DNA of 64,000 nucleotides from assembly GCA_027186245.1 (NCBI GenBank), contig CP114498.1, forward strand, positions 6,703,501 through 6,767,500, written 5' to 3'. Under the pieces are notes generated by a model that was not told where the DNA came from, did no database searches, and was given only the letters and a program-made list of their open reading frames with translations. The position numbers were made by a program, and so were the translations under genes. This DNA is from Coriaria nepalensis (taxonomy: Eukaryota; Streptophyta; Magnoliopsida; Cucurbitales; Coriariaceae). This document shows, in pieces, positions 49,153 through 60,977 of this stretch (positions are counted from its first letter, which is position 1; each line of letters opens with the position of its first letter).

Positions 49153-49649
49153 TTAACACATTACATCCTTAAGAAGCTTGTACCTGCGTGTGGTGGGCCT
49201 TGGAGATGGACCCCCGCTTGAGTTCTTCTCCGTCTCCGTGTCGCCGCTGCCGCCACCAATACGGTGATGATCGATAACGCTCGGATGCTTCACCTTTTCA
49301 CCGGAACACTCCGACCGGTTGCTGATTCCGGCCGTGACACCAAATTTCTTTGATGTAATATTTCTTGTGCTGATTCTTTCGCTTTGAGCGCACCAATCGC
49401 ATACTTCAATTGGCCCCGCTATTTCTCCATAGTAGTTGCTGCAGTATCTGTAAATTATCCATTAAGAAAATAAAAGCAATACAACTTCTAGCCCCAAAAT
49501 TATAATTAACAAGAAATTTTCATATGGGTAAATGTATAAGGGGCGTACGAGTGTTGGAATCGGGTGTGGCACTTATAGCAGCGGAAGAGCTTGTCGGGAA
49601 AACCTATGTCGCCGCACATGCAGCATACCGTGCTCTCAAGATCCACCAT
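49153..49649 (-). CDS. Small plant PHD-finger protein (131 aa)
   Basis: Two minus-strand exons, 49649-49549 and 49447-49153, join in phase 2 to 132 codons with stop; the intron is GT-AG and 101 bases long. Residues 9-53 form a complete C4HC3 PHD signature: C9-x2-C12, C24-x2-C27, H33-x2-C36, C50-x2-C53. The N-terminal motif reads CCMCGDIGFPDKLFRCYKC and HSYCSNYYGE. The C-terminal half is disordered, rich in Ser, Lys, Gly and Thr. It ends RRYKLLKDVMC, a short basic-hydrophobic tail. PHD fingers usually read histone tails in the nucleus; this short plant family has no function known to me. The start is the first ATG, four codons before the first acidic residues, with GA-rich leader DNA upstream (49680-49740). 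Confidence 0.88.
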
Positions 49650-49677
49650 TTTTTTTTTCTGAAGCTTTTTAATCGAA

Positions 49678-49830
49678 ATGGATTACGAGAGAGAGAAAGG
49701 GAGGAGAGAGAGAGAGAGAGAGTTGATTGTTGGGAAGAGTGGATTTGAGTCGGTGTGTATATATATATATATATACGTGGGTATGTTGTATATATGCGTA
49801 TATGCTATAATATATATATGCACGTGTGTG
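49678..49830. repeat. (GA)n and (TA)n microsatellites in the PHD gene leader
   Basis: GAGAGAGA-type repeats (about 49687-49722) are followed by (TA)n (49758-49776). On the minus strand this gives a CT-rich leader for the PHD gene. Confidence 0.8.
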
Positions 49831-49839
49831 AATGTAACT

Positions 49840-51400
49840 CTGTATAGACAGGTAGACCATAGGTTGATTGGAGTCGTTATCCGGAGAAACTAAGAGGAGA
49901 TTATTATTACACTGATGTCCTTAGAGTAACATTTGTTATTTTATTTTATTGGGTGAGAATATTAATAAAAAAATATTTCATTCCTTGGTGTGAGAACTAT
50001 TCTTTAATCATATTAAAATGAAAAAAGTCATTTTTCTATTCATTTTTAAATATATATTTTCAATATGAATTAACTTTATAATTTATTTATATAGAGTTTT
50101 TTTAATATATTTTTAAATTTTATTATGATATTTAGATAATTTAATTAGAAATCGATTATTTAGGATTTTTTTAAGTAATTAAACATATGATTTAGTGAGG
50201 AATGAAATTAAAATCAATCATTTATACATATTTTATATATAATTAAATAGACATAATAAAATTATCTTGATTTATCATAGGCCATAATTAAACTGCTAAA
50301 TCCTACTAAACAAAAAATAAGAATTATTATATTTTCATGTAACTTAGAGAATAGATTTTATAGGCAACTTATTTTCATATTATTTCACTTTGCAAGGATT
50401 TGCATATTATTGTAAAGCATAAATTTCATAGGATTTATTCTCCTTAATACAACAATAGTGAATTTCATCGTAACCATTCACAATATTTGTACATTTCCCA
50501 ACAACTCACCTTTCGCAATCTTTGGTTATGATTTTTTAGAGTGATGTCAAAGTATGAAAAATTTATACATTAGATTTTATGATGATCTTAGGTCTTAGAT
50601 CACAAACACTACAATCATTAGTGAAATTTATATATCCGTCAAGCCAAACGGTTAGACCCGATAAGGCATATTAGTTTAGTAAAATAATCTTTTTGTTATG
50701 AATACTAGCTAATTTAATTTTAATGTTTCATTTAATATAAGGCATTTAATTATCATATTTATTATTCATGTTGGAAATTACTATTATATGTTTATAATTA
50801 CATATCATGATAAAGACCTAAAAATTTAGGTCATGCTCTTACAACCATGATAGAGATTATGCTACTTAATATTTAATGAGCTTAAACCCTAAAGATTTAA
50901 ACTGTTAATGGTTGTAGGTTAAGGATAATTGATCTCATCATTATTGATGTTGGTGAACATCGATATCGTTATCGATATTGATACCAAAGACATTATATCG
51001 AATCATAACTTAACTTTATAGTACCGATACCAATATTAGTATCCACGGTGCTATTAGCCACTCCTAAAATGACCTAATATAATTTAATAGAAAGAAGTGT
51101 GTAGGCTTACGCATAAGCGATTGAGCCTCAAAAAGTTCCTCCACATAGTGGATTTTTAGCTGCAGATTCCTAAAATTTAATGGCCCACGTGACGCTTATC
51201 AGCTACTTCACTATAGTCTTAGTGTATACCTGTAAAATTTAAATTTATAAAGTAATAACAAATATTAAATTTAAATAAATTTCAAGTAAAATATAATAAA
51301 TTGTTAATTATATATTATTATTTTTTTATTTTTTAATTAAGTAAATGAAAGAATAGAAGAGATAAAAATAGGGTTTGTATTATTAAAGTTTATGTTCGTT
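49840..51400. other. Intergenic DNA, no gene seen
   Basis: Very AT-rich. It includes a patch of GATA/ATCG alternation (50950-51060: GATATCGTTATCGATATTGA) ending GCTATTAGCCACTCCTA, similar to the end of the patch at 48160-48178 (TTTTGGCCACTCCTA). This may be a MITE-like end. Confidence 0.4.
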
Positions 51401-51449
51401 AGGTTACAAAGATCATATATATATAAGAAATTAGGGTTACAATTTTAGT

Positions 51450-53820
51450 GCAATTACTATTGTGTCATTTCATCCTCCTGCAAGCGAAACTAGAGAATGA
51501 ACAGTGAGCTTGGAATGAAGATCATGGAACCTAATACGAGAAAAACTTTCAGTTAGAGCACTGACTATTTATTCGGCGGTGGAGAGGTGTCAAACAGTGA
51601 GCAAGCGCTTTGAGACTAGATCATGTACGAAGTGCACATCAATTTCAATATGTTTAGTCCAATCATGAAATATCGGGTTGGCGGTAAGGTATGTAGCACC
51701 CATGTTATCACACTAGAGAGTATGGGTAGTTGCAACGGGTACATGGAACTTAGCAATAAGGAAGGAAGACCAACGAAGTTGAACATCAGTGAGAGCAACA
51801 GAGCAGTATTCAGACTCCGTACTAGATTGAGCCATAGTCCGTTGCTTTTTATAAACCCAACTGAGGAGATTGCCTCCGAGGAAAATACAGAAACTAGTGG
51901 TAGATTGACGATCATCTGGACACCCAGCTAAATCGGCATAGGAGAAGACTTATAAAGGGGGAGAGGCAGATTTGGTGATGTTTACCCATGGGAGATTGTG
52001 CCTTTCAGATAGCGGAGAATCCATTTAACAATAATTTAGTGATTCTTAGTTAGAGATTGTAAAAATCGAGCAACTTTATTGATAGAGATCTAAATGTCAG
52101 GACGGGTGAGAGTAGCATACTAGAGAGCTTCAACAATACTGTGATAAATGGAGGGATCAAAGATGTGATCTAGACAAACGAGACAGTTGTTGGCTAGTAA
52201 CTATAGGTGTGAGGAACGATTTTGCTTTAGTCAAGCCAGTATGTTTGAGGAGATCATCAATGTATCTGGATTAAGTGAGAAGCATTCCATTGGATGTAGG
52301 GGTGGCCTCAATGCCAATAAAATACCGAAGGGAACCAAGGTCATTCAAGCGAAATGAGCTATTGAGGTCGGAGATGAGGCGGGAAATAGTTATAACGTCA
52401 GTACCAGTAGAATAAGGTCGTCGACATAAACCAATATGTACTAGATAGAAAAACCATGCTTGTGAGTAAAAAGAGAGGAATCCAAACGAGAACCAACAGA
52501 ACCAAGGTCAAGAAGTTGGTGGGTGAGCCAATCAAACCATGCCCGGGGAGTTTGTTTTAGGCGACAGAGGGCCTTCTTGAGATGATAGACCCGATTGGAA
52601 AATCGGGAATCGACAAAACTAGAGGTTGAGCCATATACACCTCTTCATCTAGAGTTCCACGAAGGAACGGAATGTCGACATTAATCTGCCTAATGGACCA
52701 ATTATGAGAAACATCAATTAAAAGAACAGTGCAGATAGTGGTCAGTTTAACAACCAGACTGAAAGTGTATGAGCGAAGATGATAGCCCTCGATTTAACAG
52801 CCCTCGAATTGATGATTGTCATTCGCCACTAATCGGGCCTTATAGCTAAGAATAGAACTATCCGGATTTCTCTTTATGTGGAAGACCCAATTCCATCAGA
52901 TTAGGTTGGAGCGGTGGGGAAGTTGGTGAGAGCCCAAGTATTGATGGAATGGAGAGCACGGAGTTCCTCAGCCATGACCATGTGCCAAACCGAATAGTGG
53001 TTAACCTTGGCAAAAGTGATGGGTTCAGAATTTGGTGGAGAGTCGGCAATGGCAAAGGCTAGATTGTTAAGGTGAAGCTTAGGTTGTAGAGAATGGGTTT
53101 TGGTTCGGGTAAGCATAAGGTGGAGAGATGAGATAGTGGATGGTGGAGGGGAGTTTGTGTTTGAATGGGGAGATAGAGTAGTAGAGTTGTGCGGCGTAGA
53201 GGAGGGGGTGCTAATAGGGTAGGAGAAATAGAGAATTAGTGAGGTTGGGGTGATGGGCTGCTAATAGGGTAGGAGAAATAAGGACTTAGTGAGGTTGGGG
53301 TGATGGGCTGCTAATAGGGTAGGAGAAATAAGGAATTAGTGCGGTTACGGTGATGGGATAAATGGATTGGGAGTGGGAGAGGTAGACCCAAAGTTGAAAA
53401 TGTGGGCGGAGATGGAACAGAAGGTATAGGGAATGTAATGGGCTGGAGGTTGGAGTTTCATGTTAGAGAAAAAGGTGTGAGGGTGTAGAGTGAGTGGAAG
53501 GGTGGGCTGGTGGTAGTGGTTTATTAGGATAGGAGATGGGCTGGGCCAGAAAATGAAGGTAGGTTGGGTAGAGAAACGTAAGGATGGGCTAGTGAGGTGT
53601 ACAACAAATGGTAGAGGAAGAATTAGAGGGAGTGATGTGGTGTGGTATTTTGTGGGTTTGAAGTGGGCCGAGAGAGATCTTGAAAAGGAAAGGACGTTTC
53701 ATCAAAATGAACATAACGGAGAGATAGACTCGAAATGAGAGTGGATTGAGACATTTACAACCTTTGTGATTAGGAGAATAATCGATGTACACATATGCAA
53801 TATATTTTAGACTAAGCTTA
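51450..53820 (-). mobile_element. Decayed Copia retrotransposon A (linker, RT and RNase H remnants)
   Basis: On the minus strand the 3' part carries RNase H remnants: LAGCPDD-like, [44 protein letters not shown] (51650-51930). Upstream pieces include an MAEELRALHSINTWALTNF-like linker (52910-52990), a Thr/Ser/Pro-rich linker (53030-53200), and integrase-linker remnants to about 53820. Stops and frameshifts are frequent. No paired LTRs were identified. The RT core is partly readable but broken. It runs in the same direction as the element at 57.4-59.9 kb but is only distantly similar. Confidence 0.85.
53210..53359. repeat. Three tandem copies of a 50-bp unit inside Copia A
   Basis: CTAATAGGGTAGGAGAAATA starts at 53211, 53261 and 53311. 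Each unit continues AGGA(A/C)TTAGTG(A/C)GGTT(G/A)(G/C)GGTGATGGG. Units 1-2 differ by few bases; unit 3 has a few more changes. On the minus strand it lies in a Pro/Ser-rich linker of the element. Confidence 0.92.
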
Positions 53821-53824
53821 TCAA

Positions 53825-56800
53825 TACGAGTAGAGCCTAAAAAGGGAAAACACTTGAAACCAAAGATGTGAAAAGATGAATAATCTAGAGGCCGATAGAA
53901 TAAAATTTAAAATGGAGATTTGTGGCTGAGAATTGGAGATAGGAGACTATGAATGAGATACGAGGTTATAGAGAAGTTATCATACCATAAAGTTTTGGGG
54001 ACGTGAAATGATAAAAGGAAAGCGATAGCCATTTAGGAGAAGTGGCGATTTTTTCTCTTGGCAATGTCGTTTTGTTGGGATGTATGCGGACACAAGATGT
54101 GATGAGTTTTGCATAGATAGAAAAACAAAAAAACTAGTATATAATAAAAATTGAGCTTAGGTATAGAATTATGCTACACATACATTTTTAACTTCCTACA
54201 GTATTATGCCACATGACAATTTTGCCGCAAAACTTCTTAAAATACTCTCATTCCATAATAAATTTTATACTTTAATTAAATTGTATCATAATCTTTGTTT
54301 TGATAATCACTATAATCTTATCATAATTATTATTTAATAAGAGATAATCTTATGTAAATGAAGTTGAATTTGAAAATCCATGATAGACATAAAATATTAC
54401 TTGAATAAAAAAAAATTAATGAAATAATCTTTTAGGTTAATTTTTTTCTTAATTTTATCATAATTTTGTTTTGATAATCACTATAATCTTATCATAATTT
54501 TTGTTTGATAAGATTATAATATTATGTAAATGAACTTTAATTTAAAAATCCATAATAGAAACAAAAATATTAAAAATATACTTATTATGAAATAATTATT
54601 TACATTAATTTTTTTCTTTTTTTTATTAGTAAAACAAAAAACAAAAAACCATCTATAAATAAGTAACTCCCAGCTCGTCTCACTCTTAACATTCACATCT
54701 CTCATATATATTTTGATTTCACATCTCTCTAATGTTTCGACTTCATATCTCTTCATACAATCTTCATACTTCTAATACTATTACTTTCTAATACGGTAAA
54801 AAGTCAACGTTATATTTATATAAGAGATTTCCATAATCAAACTGAAGATTGACATATAAAAGTGAAAATTACAAGAATTTGAGATGTTCTTAATCTCAAG
54901 ATAAATAATGAGTTTATTAGTTTCAATATGGTTCTACTTGATGAGAATGTGACTCTACTAGAATTTAACTATTAAATGAGTTTACATAATTGATGATTTC
55001 TCTAAATTTTTTTCATACTATTTATAGAGGTATCATATTTATACTATTGTACATTACACGGATTAGACAACTAGTATATATATAAAAAATAAAATCGAGG
55101 TTAAGTACGTAATTATGTCATACAAAAATTTTTAAATTTTAATTTCTCACGACATACTATTTTGCAGATATTACAAATAAACTTCATAAAATAAACTTAT
55201 TTCATAGTAAAATTTAATAACAAATATAAATTAATAATTAACATAATATTTTCCTAAAAGAAAGAAAATAAGAAAATAAAAATATGTTATTCAGTATCAA
55301 TTTTAAATTTTTTACGGCATGCAACTTATCAGATTCATAAATCAAATTTCTTAAAATATACTAACTCTATAATTTATAATCAAACTTATTATAATACTCA
55401 TATTTCATAATAAATTAATAATTACTATAATTTATTATTAATTATTATCTTCATTATTACTGGTATTATTAACTAAATATATTTTAACTTTTTTTATAAG
55501 CCGTAAGTTTTCTCATAATATTATCAATGATAATTTAAAATACAAATCAAATTAACTATTATTTATATAACTTTAAACAATTATTATTTAATTTATTAAT
55601 AAAAAAATTATGTTTATAATATAATTATATAAATAAAATCTCGTGCATATTATAGATAAAAAAAAAAAAAAAAGATCCCTATTCCTTGGGTTGATGAAAA
55701 AAATACAACTTTTTTAGAGGGTGAGAAGGATATTATTATTTAAAATAATCAGGTAAAAAAAAAAAACCTTATCTAATCCATAGCATTTAGTTGAAAGAGT
55801 AGATTTTGAACTGGAGCTGCCGTAATCGGAAGCAAGAACAAGGGCATGCTGGCTTCGCGCTCAAATTAAGGCTCAGAAACAAGAAAGCCCCATTACAAGG
55901 CCCACATTGACCATCTGTCACCCTCAGCCTCATCTGCCAGTTCATGTTTCAAATTTTTCAAAATTTTTTTTTTCCCCCTTTTTCTTCTAGGACATACTCT
56001 AAATTATAGAAGTATTGTATGAATATAACGAGGCATCATTTAAAGAAAATAAAAAATAAAAATAAAGGGGTGGGCCAAACTGACCAACAAGGTTGCTAGT
56101 TAAAGAGGAGGTCCACCGTACACCAATTTTAGACAATTGAACTACGAATTTTTTAAATTTATTGTCAAAATGACCCATTGACGTGGAAAGCATGAGAAAC
56201 ACCCACCAAATAGAGGGCCTCACTGGATTTGAGGGCCGGGTCCAGATCTTCTTCATGTACAAAGCCCAAGAGTTCTCAACAACCTCCGACTGAAAAGTAA
56301 ACTACATGTACTGTTTTCTTTTTACCCGTCACAAATGCTTAAATGGTTCCATATCTTGTTGTCAAATTTAATGTTACGGCTCTCTAAAGTTTACTATGCG
56401 CGAATATTTCAGAATGCAAATTAATTAGATACAACCAATATCTCCATCGTCACATGATTTTATAGTTTCACTTGCACCTCGAGAAAAAAAGTTGATTTGG
56501 GTTTAGCAACAAGTTAATATGTTCTGTTGCTAAATGCTAAACCATTATTAAAATCAACCAGTGACAATGGAAACATTCGACTAAACTTTAGATTAGACAG
56601 TACTACTGTCATGTAACTCTTAATTACATCTATTGAACATAACATGAATTGGGTTTACTTCTTACAAGATAGTTTGGTTCTAACTGAAGATGAGCATAAC
56701 TAAATCAGCATATATAGAAAGTGACAACCATATTTACTTTAAGCTTGATTACATATAGGGTAGCAAATACAAAGTTGGAAACAAAAAATGTAAAAAGAGC

Positions 56801-57390
56801 TGAGCTGTTACATGATTGAAGATATTGATTTCACAACGAAGACATTTCCGCACCTGAATTCTGAATCCTGAGTAGAATCATGGATTATTAGGCTGCAAAC
56901 AAACTGATAAAAGATGACAAACTAACATCTTGAATACTTCACTGACTTGAAAACATTGGCTAGGAATGGATCTTGAAAACCGTATAACAACTAAACGCCG
57001 TACGTGCTTCGGCTTTGGCTAGCGACTTGGAAGCTCAATCAACATATTTTAATATATTATCTGAGTATTTGCTACCAATATCTATGATCAAGTCATGTCA
57101 GCATTTTCAGCACGTGCATAACCATTAAGAGTAAACAATCCTCATAATATGGATAAAGAGCAAAAAACGTCAAGTTAAGAAGCATTGCTCACTATGTTCC
57201 TCAGATCACTCATACAAGTAAAAAGAGGCCTTAAAGATTTTAGTTAACAATTACCAGTTGAAATGAAAGATATAGAGAATCAATCTTACTTTGTATTATT
57301 ACCGTAGTGAGTTACATGTAGGCAGGAGCTTTACGAGTATGGTATGAACTAATAAATAGTGTAATTAATTACAAAGTATAAAAGGTAACA
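53825..57390. other. AT-rich intergenic DNA with repeats, no gene seen
   Basis: Contains a tandem duplication of about 171 bp (54301 and 54472 starts; TGATAATCACTATAATCTTA). Related pieces near 54135-54240 and 55070-55180 share ACTAGTATATA at their start and TTTTAA(C/A)TTC...(A/G)C(A/G)(A/T)ACT. 55190-55650 is nearly pure A/T. 55790-56300 is less AT-rich, but its minus-strand frame (55999-56262) has no known motif. 56300-57390 has nothing I can name; it may include the 3' LTR of the next element. Confidence 0.45.
54290..54630. repeat. Tandem duplication, period about 171 bp
   Basis: TGATAATCACTATAATCTTA starts at 54301 and again at 54472. In both, the order ATCATAATT, TTTG/TTTAATAAGA, ATGTAAATGAA(G/C)TT, AAAATCCAT(G/A)ATAGA, AAAATATT follows. 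Confidence 0.8.
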
Positions 57391-57429
57391 AAGTGACTAT
57401 GCTACTACAGGTGAGTACGTAAATCATGG

Positions 57430-59880
57430 ATGATGATTATTCCTTTATACGCAAAATGGGTGACCTGTCGGTGACGGCGATTTTAGACCTAAGAAGTTGA
57501 AAACATGATCGAGAAAGGGGTTTGGCTATGAGATCCGCAAGCTGATAAATGGTGCCAATGTGAGAAACATGAATAAAATCTTTTGCAATGAGATCTTAAA
57601 TAAGTGTACATCAATGGTGATTTGTTTCATGCGTGAGTGCATGAAGGGATTAAGTGACACCTACACTCTTTTGCGACAATGGACGAGCGACAACATTAGT
57701 GTCGGTCATCAGGGTTGCCGACACATGACGCATGAAACACTCTGACGAGCGTTTTCATATGCAACACATGCTAAGGTACGATATTCGGCTTCAATGGACG
57801 AGCGAACAAGGAATCATTATTTGCGAGTGCTCTATGCAATGAGATTTGGGCCAAGGAAAAGAATAAAGGCCAAGGTGGATGAATGGTCATCAAGGTTGCC
57901 GGCCCAATCAGTATCATAGTAAGCGGTAAGTGTATGAAATGGTGACCAACGAAGGAGAAGACCGTATGATAAAGTACCCTTCAAGTATCGTAATAGTCGT
58001 TTAGCCGCTAACCAATGTGTGGAGATAAGACACTGCATGTATTGTGACAAACTATTGATAAGGAATGCAATGGCCGGACGAGTGATGGTTAGGTAATGAA
58101 GAGCTCCAATGAATTGGCGATGAGGAGTAGTATTAGGTAGCAGGACATCATCGGGCGGCGTGGTGGAACTTTTATGTTGCATAGGAGTGTGCAACGGTTT
58201 GGTACTGTCCATATGGTTGCAACATAAAATGGAGATGTAGTTATGTTGGCTTAGTCAGACCCCTTCAGAGCAGTGAATGATTTCTACATCGAGAAAGTAT
58301 GATAAGGAACCAAGATCCTTAATAAAAAAAAGACCACTTAACTTCATAATCACCTGAGTAATGAGAAGTGAATTATTGCCGGTAATTAGTAAGTCATCAA
58401 CATAGATGAGAAAGTAGAGAGTGGAAGACCCTGTGTGGAGGATAAAAATTGATGCATCAGACTTAGCTTGACTAAAGCCAAAGAAGAGGAGAGTTGCACT
58501 TAGCGATTGATACCACGCACGGGGGCTTGTTTTATTTCATAGAAAGACTTTTGAAGACAACATACAAGCATAGGGTTAGCCGACTCAATGAAGCTCAAAG
58601 AAGCATTGGTCACATCAAGCTGCCAACCATTCATCACGATAAGAGAAATAATAATGCGAATGGTGACTAGCTTGACAACAGGACCGAAGTTTTCAATGTA
58701 GTCGAGTACGGGTCGTTGATGAAATCCCTTAGAACAAGATGAGCTTTGAACCTGTCGGTGATGCTATCAAGTTTCTATTTGATACGGAATGCCCATTTAC
58801 AACCAACAAGATTATGTGCAATAGATGAGGGAACTAGTTCCCCCATATCATGGCGGAGGAGAGCATTGAACTCGTCCGACATAACTTGCCGCTATCTCGG
58901 ATCCTTAAGCGCTTGAGAGAGACAAGTAGACTCATGTTCAACAAGTGGGGGATACTTGGTGGCTTGATTTAATGTCTCTAGGCCGAATATGTTGTGCATG
59001 GACCGTGTGGTCATAGAGTGAAGTTGAAGAGGAGGCGGAGGAGACGTTTGAGGGGAAAAGGATGTTGTGGGTGATGCCGTAGATACAGGCCCAAGAAGAG
59101 AAGAACCACTTATTTCATAGGCCAAAATATTTGAATCGAGGAGCGACCCAACATTAGGAGAGGTAGGAGTGGGTCGTGCGGTTTGGGCCCTAAAGGTTAC
59201 ATGCCGGAAGGTGTGGCCCAGACAGAGTGGAGGATCTGGAATAGAATAATGACCCATTATAGGCTGGAGTCTTTTGTGCTTCAGAGGTCCCAAAATGAGA
59301 CAGGCTGTAGGATGGGGAATGTCCCATCAAGCGCTTACTTGGACTAGGTGAAGTATGGGTTGAATTTTGCCCAAAGGATATAATGTCCTTGTATAGAGAA
59401 AATTAAGTGAAGAGTGATTGTGCAGTGGGCTAATCTCATGGATGGGCGGATGTGAAAATGGAGGATCTACTGGTGGTGGTGTTGGAATAGTGTCGGAGTA
59501 GTGGCGAGATGCACACTGAAAATGGGGGGAAGGCATGGATGGCATGGAGGGTCTTTGAAAAGGAAAAGTAGACTCACAAAACTTCACATGCCGAGATATA
59601 TATATATCCAAAAAGTGTCAAGATCCAAACACTTGTAGACACTGTGAGTAGTAGAGTAACCAAGAAAGAGACATGAATGGGATGTTTGATCTAGTTTGTG
59701 ATTTATGTACGGCTTAAGCCAAGAAAAGTATAGACATCCGAAAGTTCACAATTTTAAATAACTGTGTCAAAGGTGAAATAGAGTCTTAAACGGGCTTTTG
59801 GATTGGAGCAGCAGCGTTGGTAGAGGATTAACGAGCTAAACAACAGCTTTGAATGCATAGGCCCAAAATGAATAAGGAAG
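57430..59880 (-). mobile_element. Decayed Copia retrotransposon B (integrase linker, RT, RNase H)
   Basis: On the minus strand, in order: YISRHVKFCESTFPF (59575-59610), the end of the integrase-RT linker; a Pro/Ser-rich linker; MTTRSMHNIFGL and YPPLVEHESTCLSQALKDPR (58895-59020); RT pieces around 58300-58850, including a Y-DD-like box; then KPLHTPMQ, YLTITRPAIAFLINSLSQYM, LLRYLKGTLSYGLLL and YDTDWAGNLDDHSSTLAFI (57835-58205). The last motif is the start of Copia RNase H (usual Y-S-D-A-D-W-A-G changed to Y-Y-D-T-D-W-A-G). Stops and frameshifts occur at many points. Gag and protease are absent or beyond recognition. LTRs were not resolved. Confidence 0.88.
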
Positions 59881-59928
59881 GTCGGCTTGTTGCAGTAGTA
59901 TAAGCCTCTTGTTTGAGCAATCGATTAG

Positions 59929-60170
59929 AGGTGTCAAAACAGGCTGCCCGGCCCGGCCCTTTCAGGGCTTTTTACTATTTAGGACTGGGTCGGGCCCGGC
60001 TTGGAAAAAAAATGGGCCGGGTTGGGCTTGGCCCGTTTTTAAAATGTATATCCAGGCTCAGTCCAAAAAGCCCTGTGGGTTTATCCCGGGCCCATCCGGG
60101 CTTAAAATGGGCCGGGTTCGACCGGGCCTTACAGAGCCTAAAATGAGTCCGACCCTTTTTAAATAAAATG
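59929..60170. mobile_element. GC-rich hAT-like transposon end
   Basis: TAGAGGTGTCAAAACAGGC at 59929 is followed by dense GGCCCGG/GGGCCGG/GGGCTT repeats. In plants this combination marks the ends of a common hAT-type family with TAGRGGTGTCAAAA tips. No matching inverted end (TTTTGACACCYCTA) was found downstream in the window, so it is a fragment. It lies against Copia B. The overlapping open frames at 59909-60175 are products of base composition, not genes. Confidence 0.5.
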
Positions 60171-60174
60171 TTCA

Positions 60175-60840
60175 TAATAAATTATTATTAAAGTAAGAGA
60201 GATTATTTTGAGATTATAAGTCCTAAGAAAATACTCTTGTTAGTTTACTCTACGGGTTGAATGAATCAAATAAATTACACATATATATAACTAAGAGTCT
60301 ATGAACATCTCAAATAAAGAATAAACTTTTGGCCAAATAAAGACTTCATTGTGTATTATTAAATAATGAGTCCATCAAAAAAACCTTCCGACCTTAAGGA
60401 GGAAAAAACGGACCTTACAATGAAGCCATAAACAAAACAAAAAAATAATAATAAAAATTTGTTAATACATTATAATATATTTATTATCTATCATCTATTT
60501 ATTAATGGTGGTCGATCATTGGTGGACCGCAAAACTGCTTTCCACTGTAGAATGATTTTCATCTAAGAACATATTTTAAAAATATTCCACCAAATTTTCA
60601 TTATAAATTATATGTTGACCTTGATTAGGGGCTACGGGGCAGACCCATAGCAGTCGGGGAGTGAAAGTGATTTCTTCCGGCAGTTGAAAATTAGGGGCCA
60701 AAGTGCGGACCACGTTCCAAAATTAGCCACGTAGTCTTGACCCGTTTTCCGCCCTCTCGACCCGTATTATTGTATAAAATAATTGACAGGCGAAAACCGC
60801 TGGACCCGCCCATTGGGTACCCCTAATTAAAACGCGGAGA
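60175..60840. other. Intergenic DNA and CCT1 upstream region
   Basis: 60175-60620 is AT-rich without a gene. From 60630 the DNA becomes GC-richer (GGGGCTACGGGGCAGACCCA; TTAGCCACGTAG near 60722), in keeping with the promoter of a housekeeping gene. No clear TATA box is visible. Confidence 0.45.
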
Positions 60841-60845
60841 CGGCA

Positions 60846-60977
60846 ATGCGATTCCGCCCCCTTGAATCCTCTACGTTCTTCTGCATTGACATAGGGTTTT
60901 TGCTCTCTTCAGCTTCACTTCCACTCTTCAGATCGATTCCAGTAGTCGGGAATGGCGTTCGCATCGCAAGCACCTGA
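60846..60977 (+). other. Possible upstream open reading frame overlapping the CCT1 start
   Basis: ATG 60846 opens a 43-codon frame that ends at TGA 60975-60977, overlapping the CCT1 start codon (60952) in the +1 frame. It counts only if transcription starts before 60846, which is not known. The leader also contains a telo-box-like TAGGGTTTTT (60892-60901). Confidence 0.35.

Noticed and set aside
52300..52330. hAT-like tip TAGGGGTGGC
   Set aside because: The motif lies inside Copia A coding remnants with no GC-rich subterminal repeats or partner.
53210..53359. CRISPR-like array
   Set aside because: Contiguous 50-bp tandem units without unique spacers, inside a plant retroelement.
55000..55080. 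Helitron end (ACTAGT after a weak hairpin near 55060)
   Set aside because: No convincing hairpin, no matching 5' TC end and no Rep/helicase remnant in the window.
59909..60175. Overlapping Gly/Pro-rich frames on both strands
   Set aside because: They arise from the GGCCCGG repeats of a transposon end; no splice or family support.
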